Positions 34,988-46,862 of a DNA stretch of 64,000 nt are shown one piece after another; the first letter of the stretch is position 1, and each line of letters begins with the position of its first letter. A program made the translations under genes and the position numbers. The notes beneath the pieces are model-generated. The model was given only the letters and a program-made list of their open reading frames with translations. It had not been told where the DNA came from and searched no databases. Location of the stretch: the NCBI GenBank assembly GCA_039586815.1, contig JBDHJR010000016.1, positions 1 to 64,000 of the forward strand, in the 5' to 3' direction. The DNA is from WVYX01 sp039586815 (GTDB lineage: Bacteria; Gemmatimonadota; Gemmatimonadetes; Gemmatimonadales; GWC2-71-9).

Positions 34988-35171
34988 CCCGATCACTATC
35001 GCAGGGAATCCCCTATTAATGATGGACCCAACCCCGTCGCGCTGACCCGTAATACGGCTGTTAGCGTTTTGTAATCTTCCTTGTAACGCAACGCACAGCT
35101 TGGCGGTAGCCAACCGTGGACCCCGCGGGTACAATATGCAGCGACCGCCAACGCGTACCTGGAGGTAAGGC

Positions 35172-35891
35172 GTGTTTGACGTCCTAATCGAATCTGATCG
35201 CAGGGGACGCCGCGACTTCAAGGGCACCATCCTGGGCATGTTCTCGTCCACGGTGATCCAGACGGCACTGATCGTAGCCGCCGTCTTCGCCACCATGGGC
35301 GTAGCCGAGGAAATCACTGAGGTGGCGATCGACACGATCATGCTCACGCTGGATGAGCCCGAACCGGAAGAGGAGCCGGAAGAGGAAGAGCCGGCGCCTG
35401 TGATCACGTCGCTCAATCCCCCGCCCAAGGGCTTCCAAGTGCTCTCCGCCCCCGTGGACATCCCCACGGAGATTCCGCCGATCAACCTCGCGGAGCGGTT
35501 CGACCCGCGTGACTACACGGGAGTCGGCGTGGAGGGCGGTGTGTTCAGCGGTGTCGAAGGCGGGACGGGTCCCGTGGACCTGACCCAGGTCTTCGAGCAG
35601 GCGGTAGTGGACGAGGTGCCGGAGCGCATCTCCTGCCCCGTGCCCGAATACCCCCGTATGATGCAGCAGGCGAACATCGAGGGGCACGTGCTGCTCCAGT
35701 TCGTGGTGGAGACCGACGGGCATGTGCGAGCAAACACGATCGAGGCGCTGGCTTCATCGCATCGCTCGTTTGAGCGGCCCGCCCAGGAGATGATCGGGAA
35801 GTGCCTGTTCCGGCCCGGCCGGGTGCGGGCGGCTCCCGTGCGGGTGCTCGTGCAGATGCCGATCGTGTTCAGCCTCGAGGGCAGGCGCTAA
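35172..35891 (+). CDS. tonB: TonB-like energy transducer
   Basis: A 239-residue protein from a GTG preceded by GGAGGTAAGGC. A cytoplasmic basic segment, one membrane span (about 23-45), a short Glu/Pro linker (EPEPEEEPEEEEP), and a C-terminal TonB domain (about 155-235, VPEYPRMMQQANIEGHVLLQFVV) with two Cys. The linker is shorter than in proteobacterial TonB. It carries energy from ExbB/ExbD to outer-membrane receptors. ExbB and two ExbD genes follow directly. Confidence 0.88.
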   Translation: MFDVLIESDRRGRRDFKGTILGMFSSTVIQTALIVAAVFATMGVAEEITEVAIDTIMLTLDEPEPEEEPEEEEPAPVITSLNPPPKGFQVLSAPVDIPTEIPPINLAERFDPRDYTGVGVEGGVFSGVEGGTGPVDLTQVFEQAVVDEVPERISCPVPEYPRMMQQANIEGHVLLQFVVETDGHVRANTIEALASSHRSFERPAQEMIGKCLFRPGRVRAAPVRVLVQMPIVFSLEGRR

Positions 35892-35946
35892 GCCCGCTAG
35901 ACATAGACGACCACCGATTGAATCCGTAACGGAGGCCTACTAGACC

Positions 35947-36690
35947 ATGGAAGTCTCACTACTCGTCCTCTGGCAAGACGCCGGTTGGTTCGCCCGCGGG
36001 ATCATCATCCTGCTGGGCTTCATGTCCATCATCTCGTTGGGCGTGGGTGCGCAGAAGTGGTGGAGGTTCCGCAAGGCGCGTCGCGGCACGGCCGCGTTCG
36101 CTCCGGAGTTCGCGCGGTTCCTGCAGGAAGAGCAGCTCGACCAGGCGATCGAGCTCGCCGAGACCGCCAAGGAGTCGCACGTTGCGCGCGTGCTCGGCGA
36201 GGCGCTCGCCGAGGTGAAGCCGCTGCTGCGTGACCGGGCGACCATCACCAGTGCCGACATCAACTCGGCCGAGCGGGCAATCGAGCGGCAGATGCTGATC
36301 ATCCTGTCCGAGCTGAAGCGGGGCCTGGCTATTCTGGCCACCGTCGGGTCCACCGCGCCGTTCGTAGGGCTGCTCGGCACCACGATGGGCATCGTGAACT
36401 CGTTCACGGGCATGGCCACTAGCGGCACGGGCGGTCTCGCCGCCGTGTCGGCGGGAATCGCCGAGGCGCTCATCACAACCGCGTTTGGTCTGGCCGTCGC
36501 GATTCCGGCGGTGTGGTTGTACAACTACTTCCAGACCAAGGTCGAGAACATGACCGTCGAGATGACCTACACGTCGAAGGAGCTGGTCGACTTCCTCATC
36601 AAGAGCGTCGGCAGCGAGTTCGGGCGGTCGATCTTCACCAAGGAGTTCCAGGCGCAGCAGGCCGCGTCGTCGCAGCACGTGAGTCAGTAG
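35947..36690 (+). CDS. exbB: MotA/TolQ/ExbB proton channel protein
   Basis: A 247-residue protein with three membrane spans: one near the N-terminus (WFARGIIILLGFMSIISLGV) and two in the conserved channel domain (about 125-200, LATVGSTAPFVGLLGTTMGIVNSF and GIAEALITTAFGLAVAIPAVWLYNYF). This is the ExbB/TolQ family. With the ExbD proteins it couples proton flow to TonB. Confidence 0.93.
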   Translation: MEVSLLVLWQDAGWFARGIIILLGFMSIISLGVGAQKWWRFRKARRGTAAFAPEFARFLQEEQLDQAIELAETAKESHVARVLGEALAEVKPLLRDRATITSADINSAERAIERQMLIILSELKRGLAILATVGSTAPFVGLLGTTMGIVNSFTGMATSGTGGLAAVSAGIAEALITTAFGLAVAIPAVWLYNYFQTKVENMTVEMTYTSKELVDFLIKSVGSEFGRSIFTKEFQAQQAASSQHVSQ

Positions 36691-36727
36691 ACGGGCGCGG
36701 AGCCCCCAATCGAGGAGTAGCTGACTT

Positions 36728-37195
36728 ATGGGAGCGCAGGTAGGCGGGCCTGAGGAAGGCGTCAAGTCGGAACCCAACGTGGTGCCGATGATCGACATCA
36801 TGCTGGTGTTGCTGATCATCTTCATGATCGTGACACCGGTGATCTCGTCCGGCTTCCAGGCCCAGATGCCGATGGGCAAGAACATCGAGGCACGTCCCGA
36901 GGAGGCTGAGGACGTGGTGCTCGGGATCGACAACCAGGGCACCTTCTACCTCGATCCAGGCACCGGTGAGATCGGCATGGTGCCGGAGGATCAGTTGGAG
37001 GACGTGCTGCGGCAGGTGTTCGAGAACCGCACCAAGGACAAGATCCTCTACTTCCGGGCGGACCAGTCGCTCGAGTTCTCGCACGTCTCCCATGCGATCG
37101 AGACTGCTCGATCCGCTGGAGTGCGCGTGCTCGCGGCTGTAATGGATGAGAAGCGCGAGGGCCGGGGAGGCATTCTCGGCCACGTGGGGAGGTAG
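36728..37195 (+). CDS. exbD: ExbD/TolR-family protein, first copy
   Basis: A 155-residue biopolymer transport protein with one N-terminal membrane span containing the essential Asp (PMIDIMLVLLIIFMIV) and a periplasmic domain. A longer loop (EDVVLGIDNQGTFYLDP...) than in the second copy. Part of the TonB motor. Confidence 0.92.
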   Translation: MGAQVGGPEEGVKSEPNVVPMIDIMLVLLIIFMIVTPVISSGFQAQMPMGKNIEARPEEAEDVVLGIDNQGTFYLDPGTGEIGMVPEDQLEDVLRQVFENRTKDKILYFRADQSLEFSHVSHAIETARSAGVRVLAAVMDEKREGRGGILGHVGR

Positions 37196-37201
37196 CGAGC
37201 C

Positions 37202-37624
37202 ATGGCATTGAAACTTCCACCAGCCGGCCCGCAGCCCAACCACGAGCCCAACGTGGTGCCGATGATCGACATTCTGCTGGTGCTGTTGATCATCTTCATG
37301 ATGCAGGTGCCGTTGTCGCGCAAGGCAATGGACGTGCAGGTTCCGCCCGATGTCCGCAACCGGCAATCGCAGCCGTCCGGACCCAGCAACAACATCGTGC
37401 TGGATCTCAAGGCCGACGGCAGCTATGAGGTCAACGGAACGGTCGTGGAGTTCGCGACGCTCGATGCGGAATTCCACCGGATCTACGACAACCGGCCGGC
37501 GAAGATCCTGTTCGTGAGATCGGCGGGCAATCGGCGCTACCAGGAGGTCGTGGAAGCGATGGACATTGCCCGTGGGGCGGGCGTGCAGGTGATCGGCTTC
37601 ACGCCGCCGGAAGAGGGCGACTAG
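37202..37624 (+). CDS. exbD: ExbD/TolR-family protein, second copy
   Basis: A 140-residue paralogue of the preceding gene, six bases downstream, with the same Asp-containing span (PMIDILLVLLIIFMM) and a shorter periplasmic domain. Two ExbD copies after one ExbB are common outside Proteobacteria and may form a hetero-dimer in the motor. Confidence 0.92.
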   Translation: MALKLPPAGPQPNHEPNVVPMIDILLVLLIIFMMQVPLSRKAMDVQVPPDVRNRQSQPSGPSNNIVLDLKADGSYEVNGTVVEFATLDAEFHRIYDNRPAKILFVRSAGNRRYQEVVEAMDIARGAGVQVIGFTPPEEGD

Positions 37625-37655
37625 CGGCGACGTCCGTCGTCCACAGGACGAGTAG

Positions 37656-37690
37656 CGGGCGCGGGGGCTGCATGACGGCACCCGCGCCCG
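37656..37690 (+). terminator. Terminator of the tonB-exbBDD operon
   Basis: A perfect 10-bp GC stem (37656-37665 with 37681-37690), 15-nt loop, followed by TATTGTATA, 31 bases after the exbD stop. Confidence 0.75.
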
Positions 37691-37767
37691 TATTGTATAC
37701 TGGGCAAGGTCGTCATTCCCATCACTCTGTAGACTGGTAGTCGAATGGCCCGACCAGCGAAGGGAGA

Positions 37768-39714
37768 GTGCACGTGCGAGCAACCCTGATCGCCGCCCTG
37801 ATCACTAGCCTCGGAGCGCCTGTTCTGCGGGCGCAGGGGGCGGAGGCCGAGTTGCCCAGCGCGATCCTCAGGGGCATTGGCTTCGCGGTGCGGGTCTCGG
37901 CCCCTCAGTCCCTCGACACGCTGCCGGTGACTCTGCGTGCTGCGGACGGGCGGGTGCTGGGTGAGGCGCTGCTCCCGCCGGTCGGCGACCTGGTGTTCCG
38001 CGATGTGGTGGTGCAATCCCGTGCCGAGCTGCCTCTGGTGCTCTCGGTTGGCGAGGACCGGCAGGAGCTTTCGGCTCCGTTCATTCCGGCGTGGTTCAGC
38101 ATCCTGCCGCCGCTGATGGCCATCGCCCTCGCACTCATCTTCCACGAGGTGGTGAGCAGTCTCTTCCTGGGGCTCTGGTTGGGGTGTGTGTTCCTGGCCG
38201 GATACAACCCGTTCGCGGCCTTCTTCATGACCGTGGACCGCTACGTCATGCCGGCCCTCGCCGACTCAGATCATGCGGCGATCGTGGTCTTCTCCCTGCT
38301 GCTGGGTGGCATGGTGGGGGTCATGACACGGATGGGCGGGACCCAGGCCATCGTGCAGGCGGTCACCCCGCTGGCGACATCACGTCGCCGGGCACAGTTC
38401 GCCACTTGGCTCGCCGGGCTGGCGATCTTCTTCGACGATTACGCCAACACGCTGCTGGTGGGCAACACGATGCGACCGCTCACCGACAAGCGGTTGGTGT
38501 CGCGCGAGAAGCTCGCCTACATCGTGGACTCCACGGCGGCTCCGGTGTCGGCCATCGTGTTCGTGTCCACCTGGGTGGGATACGAGATCAGCCTGATCGA
38601 CGACGGGATGCGCCTGGCGGTGGAGCAGGGCGTGGCGAGCGGCGCGGTCGCCGAGCAACTCGCTTCCACCTCGGCGTTCGGCGTCTTCCTGATGTCGATC
38701 CCGTACCTGTTCTACCCGATCCTGGCCATCTTCGCCGTGGCGCTGTTCATCGTCTCCCGGCGTGACTTCGGTCCGATGCTGGAGGCGGAACGCCGCACGG
38801 TGTCGGGTGGTGGCGTGCACCGGCCCGGCGCTCAGCTCGCCGCCGATATGGAGGGTGAGCTGGGTACTCCGCCCGACGGCACGGTGCTGCGCTGGTGGAA
38901 CGGTGTGGTGCCGGTGGCCATCGTGGTCGTCACTGTGATAGCGGGCTTGCTGTGGACCGGCACGCGCGGGCTGGAGCACGCCGGCGCAGCGGGATTCCAG
39001 GACACGGCGCGCTACATCCTCGACAACACCGACGCCTTCTCGGCGTTGCTGTGGGGCTCGCTCCTCGGGTGCTCGGTGGCCGTCGTCCTGGCCACGTCGC
39101 AGCGGATTCTCACGCTGTCACAATCCGTCTCGGCCATGGTCGGTGGGATCAAGGCCATGATGGTGGCCATGGTCATCCTGGTGCTGGCCTGGTCGCTGGG
39201 GGAGGTCACCAGCTCGCTGTCCACGGCGTCGTTCCTGTCGAGTGTGCTGTCGGAGCGCCTGCCGCTGGCCCTGCTGCCGGTATCGGTGTTCGTGGTGTCC
39301 GCCCTCGTGGCGTTCGCAACCGGGACGTCTTGGGCCACCATGGCGATTCTCATCCCGCTGGTGGTTCCGCTATCGGTGGCGATGGGTGGAGGACTGGATG
39401 GTGGAGCCGCCACGGGTGCCTTCCTGGGCGGAATCGCGTCGGTGCTGGCGGGCGCCATCTTCGGTGACCATTGCTCGCCGATCTCGGACACGACGGTGCT
39501 GAGCTCCATGGCCTCGAGTTGCGATCACGTAGACCACGTGCGTACCCAGCTGCCATATGCCGTGCTGGTGGCGCTGGTATCGGTGGTGATGTCGGTGATC
39601 GTGGCACTCGCGTTGGGGTCTTCCGCGTGGGGCGCGACCGCCATGATCGTGCTGGGGTGCGTGGCGATCTACGGGGTCGTCAGGGTCGTGGGGAAGCGGG
39701 TAGAGACTCCATAG
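37768..39714 (+). CDS. NhaC-like Na+/H+ antiporter with an added N-terminal exported domain
   Basis: A 648-residue protein from a GTG (a second GTG two codons on is possible). The C-terminal 550 residues are an antiporter of the NhaC/YfiS type, with about 11-12 spans and conserved stretches GVMTRMGGTQAIV, FFDDYANTLLVGNTMRP, ATGTSWATMAILIPL and GDHCSPISDTTVLSS. Unusually, the N-terminus is a signal-peptide-like segment (LIAALITSLGAPVLRAQG) followed by an 80-residue soluble beta-rich region before the first span. Likely exchanges Na+ or a small organic ion for protons. Confidence 0.87.
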   Translation: MHVRATLIAALITSLGAPVLRAQGAEAELPSAILRGIGFAVRVSAPQSLDTLPVTLRAADGRVLGEALLPPVGDLVFRDVVVQSRAELPLVLSVGEDRQELSAPFIPAWFSILPPLMAIALALIFHEVVSSLFLGLWLGCVFLAGYNPFAAFFMTVDRYVMPALADSDHAAIVVFSLLLGGMVGVMTRMGGTQAIVQAVTPLATSRRRAQFATWLAGLAIFFDDYANTLLVGNTMRPLTDKRLVSREKLAYIVDSTAAPVSAIVFVSTWVGYEISLIDDGMRLAVEQGVASGAVAEQLASTSAFGVFLMSIPYLFYPILAIFAVALFIVSRRDFGPMLEAERRTVSGGGVHRPGAQLAADMEGELGTPPDGTVLRWWNGVVPVAIVVVTVIAGLLWTGTRGLEHAGAAGFQDTARYILDNTDAFSALLWGSLLGCSVAVVLATSQRILTLSQSVSAMVGGIKAMMVAMVILVLAWSLGEVTSSLSTASFLSSVLSERLPLALLPVSVFVVSALVAFATGTSWATMAILIPLVVPLSVAMGGGLDGGAATGAFLGGIASVLAGAIFGDHCSPISDTTVLSSMASSCDHVDHVRTQLPYAVLVALVSVVMSVIVALALGSSAWGATAMIVLGCVAIYGVVRVVGKRVETP

Positions 39715-39733
39715 CCATCGCGAGGCCGGGGTC

Positions 39734-40642
39734 CTACCGCAGCCGCGCGGCCATTCTCAGCGCTCCCAGCGGCGGGTCTACCTCCTCGTCTGACACCTGA
39801 ACGCGCGGGGCGTCCTGTGCCAGCAGGCCGGCCAGCACGTCGCGCACGGGGGAGCCGGGGTGCATGAGCCCCCCGGCAAGCGCTACGCTCACCGTCTCGT
39901 CTTGCGGGAAGCGCCCCACCAGCGCCGCTACGTGCAGCGCGAGATCCCGACCCGCCTGCTCAACGAGGGTGCCGGCTACCTCGTCGCCTGCCACGGCCGC
40001 ATCGCACACCGGCCGTGCTAGGGCCGCCACCTCGTGTGTCGCGGCTTGGCGCGCCCATGCAAGTAGGGCTGCAGTGGAGCCGGCGGCTGTGACCTCCATA
40101 AGCCGCTCCGTCAGCACCGTCCCCGCCGCGCGACCGTCGGCAGCCTGACGCACCGCGCCGAGGGCAGCCCGCGCCAGCGCGTAGCCCGATCCCTCGTCCC
40201 CCACGTCACGGCCCAGTCCGCCGGCGCGCCACACGTTGTCCTGGGTGTCGCGCCCGAAGGCGATCGAGCCGGAACCGGCCAACAACACGATCCCCGGTGC
40301 GCCCGCGAAGGCCGCTTCCAGTGCGATTGCGGCATCGGTCGTGACCCGGACGGTCACCCCCGTGCCCAACGGCTCAGCGAGCGCCTCGGTGAGCTCGGCA
40401 CGCGCCGCCTCGGTGCCGGCTCCGGCCGCCCCTACGACCACCACATCGGGTTGTGCCGCAAGCGCCGCGGGCTCCATTGCGCGCCGCACCGCGTCCCCAA
40501 TCGCTGTCGCTGCTGCCGCCGCCCGGCCCGGCCGTACCGCGCCCGGTGCGCCCCGTCCGCGCCCCAGGATGCGCAGCGTTTCGTCGGCCACGACGGCCTC
40601 GCTGTGCGAGGCGCCCGCGTCTACCCCGACCAGCAGCTTCAT
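39734..40642 (-). CDS. BadF/BadG-type sugar kinase (N-acetylglucosamine/MurNAc kinase-like)
   Basis: A 302-residue ASKHA-fold ATPase. The phosphate-1 motif is at the start (LVGVDAGASHSEAVV), followed by TTDAAIALEAAF, VLLAGSGSIAFGRD and GDEGSGYALARAA, the glycine-rich ATP-binding segments of GlcNAc kinase. The ATG overlaps the stop of the SSS symporter gene (4 bases), so transporter and kinase are coupled. With NagZ and NamZ genes nearby, the likely substrate is GlcNAc or MurNAc from cell-wall turnover, as for the Tannerella MurT/MurK pair. That assignment is by context. Confidence 0.82.
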   Translation of the reverse strand: MKLLVGVDAGASHSEAVVADETLRILGRGRGAPGAVRPGRAAAAATAIGDAVRRAMEPAALAAQPDVVVVGAAGAGTEAARAELTEALAEPLGTGVTVRVTTDAAIALEAAFAGAPGIVLLAGSGSIAFGRDTQDNVWRAGGLGRDVGDEGSGYALARAALGAVRQAADGRAAGTVLTERLMEVTAAGSTAALLAWARQAATHEVAALARPVCDAAVAGDEVAGTLVEQAGRDLALHVAALVGRFPQDETVSVALAGGLMHPGSPVRDVLAGLLAQDAPRVQVSDEEVDPPLGALRMAARLR

Positions 40643-42075
40643 GGGCCGCGCACCAGTCGCCGCAGAGGCGCTGGGATCGAGCCCACGGTTACCGTGATCA
40701 GCGTGCCGAGTGGCACGTACCACGGCCAGGCGAGCTCGGCAAAGGGGCCGGGCTTCACCAGCACGATCAGGACCATCGCCAGGCTGGCTACCACGATGGC
40801 CAGCACTGCATCTGCTTGTTTGGCGGAGCGGGAAACGCCACCCAGGATGTAGGTGCCCAGCAGCGCGCCGTACGTGATCGACGCAATCGAGAGGGCCAGC
40901 TCCACCACCGGTTGGTCGGTGGACCGGAAGGAGAGCGCCCCCGCCATCAACACCACCGCCCAACCCACGGTAGCCCAGCGCCCCACGGTGAGCAGGTGCC
41001 GGGCGTCCCGCTTCCCGGTGGCCGAGGCGTAGAAGTCGTGTGTGGTGGCCGAGGCCAGGGAGTTGAGCGAGGAGCTCACCGTGCTCATCGCGGCGGCGAG
41101 CAGGCCCGCGACGACCAGGCCCGCCAGGCCGGCCGGCAGGTGCTCCAGCACGAACGTGGGATAGAGCTGGTCGCCGGACAGTGACGGATCTGCCGCCCCC
41201 GCCGCCCAGATGAATGTCCCTACCAGCAGGAAGAGGCCGAACTGGAGAATCACCAGGATTCCCGAGCCGATGAGGGCCCGCCGCGCGTCGCTCAGATTCC
41301 GGGTTGCGAGCAGCCGCTGCACGATGAGGTGGTCCGTACCGTGCGATGCCGCCGAGAGGAGCGCTCCTCCGATCAGACCGCTCCAGAAGGTGTACGTCGG
41401 GCTCAGCGAAGTTGACCAGTCGAACACGCGCAGCTTGCCTTCGGCCGCCGCCGTCTGCCAGGCGCCGCCGAGGTCGCCGATCAGGATCGACGCAGCCACA
41501 ATCGTGGCCACCCCGCCGACCACGTAGATGACCAGCTGCACCACGTCCACCCAAACCACGGCCTTGATGCCTCCGGCCCACGTGTACGCCAGCGTCACGA
41601 GCGCCACGACGATCACGCTGGTCCACACGGGCCAGCCGGTGACTATGGCGAGGGGGATCGCCGTGGCGAACACCCGCACGCTGTCGCCCAGTGCACGGAT
41701 GCCCATGAAGATCGCGGCTGCGATGCGGCGCGTGCCGACCCCGAACCGCGTCTCGAGCCGGGCATATGCGGTCTCCTGCTCGCCGCGGAAGTAGCCGGGA
41801 AGCAGCCAGGCTGACACCGCCACGCGCCCCACCAGGTATCCCAGGGGTAGCTGCAGGAAGGTCAGATCGCCGCGGGCCGCCAGCCCCGGTACCGAGATCA
41901 CCGTCAGCGCGGAGGTCTCGGTGGCGACGATGGAGAACATGATGGCCCACCAGGGCAGGGTGCGCCGTCCCAGGAAGTAATCGGATGCGTCGCGCTGGCG
42001 GCGGGTGAAGTAGACACCGATCGCGATGACGGCGGCGAAATAGGCCGCCATCACCAGGACGTCGAGCGCGCTCAC
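40639..42075 (-). CDS. Sodium:solute symporter (SSS family)
   Basis: A 478-residue SSS permease with about 13 membrane spans. Recognisable parts: YFLGRRTLPWWAIMFSIVATETSALT near the N-terminus, the GYLVGRV and RIAAAIFMGIRALGD loops, TYTWAGGIKAVVW, and a conserved GLLAAAMSTVSSSLNSLAS. Related members move sugars, amino acids or sialic acid with Na+. Coupling to a BadF kinase and closeness to peptidoglycan hydrolases suggests an amino-sugar substrate. Confidence 0.88.
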   Translation of the reverse strand: MSALDVLVMAAYFAAVIAIGVYFTRRQRDASDYFLGRRTLPWWAIMFSIVATETSALTVISVPGLAARGDLTFLQLPLGYLVGRVAVSAWLLPGYFRGEQETAYARLETRFGVGTRRIAAAIFMGIRALGDSVRVFATAIPLAIVTGWPVWTSVIVVALVTLAYTWAGGIKAVVWVDVVQLVIYVVGGVATIVAASILIGDLGGAWQTAAAEGKLRVFDWSTSLSPTYTFWSGLIGGALLSAASHGTDHLIVQRLLATRNLSDARRALIGSGILVILQFGLFLLVGTFIWAAGAADPSLSGDQLYPTFVLEHLPAGLAGLVVAGLLAAAMSTVSSSLNSLASATTHDFYASATGKRDARHLLTVGRWATVGWAVVLMAGALSFRSTDQPVVELALSIASITYGALLGTYILGGVSRSAKQADAVLAIVVASLAMVLIVLVKPGPFAELAWPWYVPLGTLITVTVGSIPAPLRRLVRGP

Positions 42076-42097
42076 CGCGATGACCTCCCAAAGAAAT

Positions 42098-42124
42098 GGG
42101 GGCCCGCGTCACGCGCAGGCCCCC
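42098..42124 (-). terminator. Hairpin after erpA
   Basis: A stem of 7 bp (42098-42104 with 42118-42124) extended by an inner CGCG/CGCG pairing, between the erpA stop and the start of the SSS gene on the minus strand. It probably separates the two transcripts. Confidence 0.6.
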
Positions 42125-42153
42125 GAGAGCAGTCGGTCAAGGCCGAGGGTCCG

Positions 42154-42516
42154 TCAGGCGGTAAACGAGCTGCCGCACCCGCAGCCGCCGGTGGAGTTCG
42201 GATTGTCGAACGTGAACCCCGAGCCCTGCATGTTCGTCACGTAGTCGATGGTCGTGCCGTTGAGATACTGGGCGCTGAAAGCGTCCATAAACACCCTGAT
42301 GCCGTTGACGTCCGCCACCATATCGTCGTCCAGCGGCCGCTCTTCGATGTTGAGTCCGTAGCGGAAGCCCGAGCACCCACCGGGCAACACGGCAACTCGC
42401 AGACCGGCGCTGTCCTGCGGTACGTCCTCCTGCTCCATGAACTTCGTTACCTGTGCGACGGCTTCCTTCGTCAGGTTGACCTGGACCGTCGCTTCAGGGC
42501 GCTGAGTCGTAGTCAT
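42154..42516 (-). CDS. erpA: A-type iron-sulfur carrier (ErpA/HesB family)
   Basis: A 120-residue A-type carrier with its three conserved Cys: one in LPGGCSGFRYGL and two in the C-terminal GCGCGSSF, the ErpA-like ending. It holds a [2Fe-2S] or [4Fe-4S] cluster and delivers it to targets. Monocistronic between two hairpin-bounded regions. No Sec codon at these positions, unlike some HesB relatives. Confidence 0.92.
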   Translation of the reverse strand: MTTTQRPEATVQVNLTKEAVAQVTKFMEQEDVPQDSAGLRVAVLPGGCSGFRYGLNIEERPLDDDMVADVNGIRVFMDAFSAQYLNGTTIDYVTNMQGSGFTFDNPNSTGGCGCGSSFTA

Positions 42517-42653
42517 GCTCGCTCCTCCCGTCGAGCGCGCAAGTTAGAGAGTACCTGGATGAGTGTCAACGCCGACATGCCGCAAGGCGTTATCGAAGCG
42601 TGAGTTAAGCGCTGCAACGGTAAACGTGGGAAAGGACTGCGGGGTTCCCGCCC

Positions 42654-45503
<2,850 letters not shown>

Positions 45504-45512
<9 letters not shown>

Positions 45513-46715
45513 GGACTGGCGTTCTGCGCGATGGCGCTCGTGGTTGTGAGTTGCGCCGAGCCCCCTCCCGCAAGGCTCGTCGTGCGGCCGGGCATCGAGG
45601 TGCTGCTGGCCGACAGTGCCCACCTAATCGCCGGCCGCCGCGTCGGACTGCTGACCAACCAGACCGGGATCGACCGCTCGGGCACCAGCGACGTGCAGCT
45701 GCTGCTCGATGCCGGTGCGCAAGTTACAGCGATTTTCGCCCCCGAGCACGGATACCGCGGAGTGCTGGACGAGGAGCTCATCGCCCACGGGCACGACTCG
45801 GCCGCCGGGCTCGAAGTCTTCAGCCTCTACGGCAACGTGCGGGCGCCGGCGCCCGAGATGCTGCATAATGTCGATGTCTTGCTCGTCGACCTGCACGACG
45901 TCGGAACGCGGCCCTACACCTTCATCTCGACCACTTTGCTGGCCATGCAGAGTGCCGCCGCTGAGGCTGTCGCCGTGCTGGTGCTGGACCGGCCCAATCC
46001 GATCGGCGGCGTGAAGGTGCAGGGACCCGTGTTCGACACGACTTACTCCGGGTTCGTCGGAATGCTGCCGGTGGCGCAGCGCCATGGCATGACGCTGGGC
46101 GAGCTGGCGACGCTCGGCAACGACTGGCTCGACATAGGTGCCGACCTGACCGTGGTTCCGGCAGATGGGTGGGTGCGGGGATTGTGGTTCGACCAGACGG
46201 AGCTTCCCTGGGTGCGACCCTCTCCCAGCATGCCGGACCTGGAGAGCGCCTCGCACTATCCGGGACTGGTACTGTTCGAGGCCACGAGCCTCTCCGTGGG
46301 GCGGGGGACGCCGGTAGCGTTCCAGGTGATCGGCGCGCCGTGGCTCGACGCCGAGGGCGTGATCGCCCGGGTCGGAGCGCTGGAGGGGGTGTTCCTGACC
46401 GACACCGTGATCCGACCGGAAGCGCCGCCCGACGGGAAGTACGCCGACTCCACGGTGCGGGCGGTGCGGCTGCTGGTCACCGACAGGGAGACCTATGATC
46501 CGGTGGCCGCGGCGGTTGCCCTGCTGGGTGCCGTCGCCGAGCTGCACGGGGACGAGTTGCAGGTTGGGGAGAGACGCTTGGCTCAACTCATCGGGACCGA
46601 CGCGGTGTGGAGCGCGCTGCGGGAGGGAGCGTCGCCGGCGGAGATCGTGGGGTCGTGGGGGGAGCCGCTGGAGGAGTTCATGCGTAAGCGAAAGGGGTAC
46701 CTGCTCTATCCCTGA
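45504..46715 (+). CDS. namZ: NamZ/DUF1343 exo-beta-N-acetylmuramidase (GH171)
   Basis: A 403-residue exported protein with lipobox-like VVVSC near residue 17. The DUF1343 signatures are clear: GRRVGLLTNQTGIDRSG, IFAPEHGYRG (the region with the proposed catalytic Glu), VLLVDLHDVGTRPYTFIST, LDRPNPIGG, and a C-terminal RLKYLLY-like ending (RKGYLLYP). NamZ cleaves terminal MurNAc from peptidoglycan chains and works with NagZ, which is encoded divergently. Its ATG lies inside the NagZ start region (9-base overlap of the two 5' ends). Confidence 0.9.
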
Positions 46716-46720
46716 GCGGA

Positions 46721-46776
46721 GAACGGGACCAGGGAGCGGTGCCCGGGAGTGTCGTGCCGTTCCCGCTTCCCCGTTC
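46721..46776. repeat. Purine/pyrimidine-armed hairpin element, copy A
   Basis: Begins 6 bases after the namZ stop. Outer arms pair at 46721-46727 with 46770-46776, then further imperfect pairing inward. The left arm is G/A-rich and the right C/T-rich, followed by CCCCCTTCCCCGGGG. A similar element lies at 52171-52241; both share GCCCCGGGGAAG next to runs of GGGGAA on one strand or its complement. May act as a terminator. Confidence 0.45.
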
Positions 46777-46862
46777 CCCCTTCCCCGGGGCTGGGGAAGT
46801 GCGGTGCGGCTGGCTCCAAGCCCGCCCCTCCGTTATTCTTACCGGTCCATCACGGTATTGTA

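Noticed and set aside
42154..42516. ErpA as a third selenoprotein (HesB-like Sec proteins exist)
   Set aside because: All three Cys positions use ordinary Cys codons and no in-frame TGA occurs.
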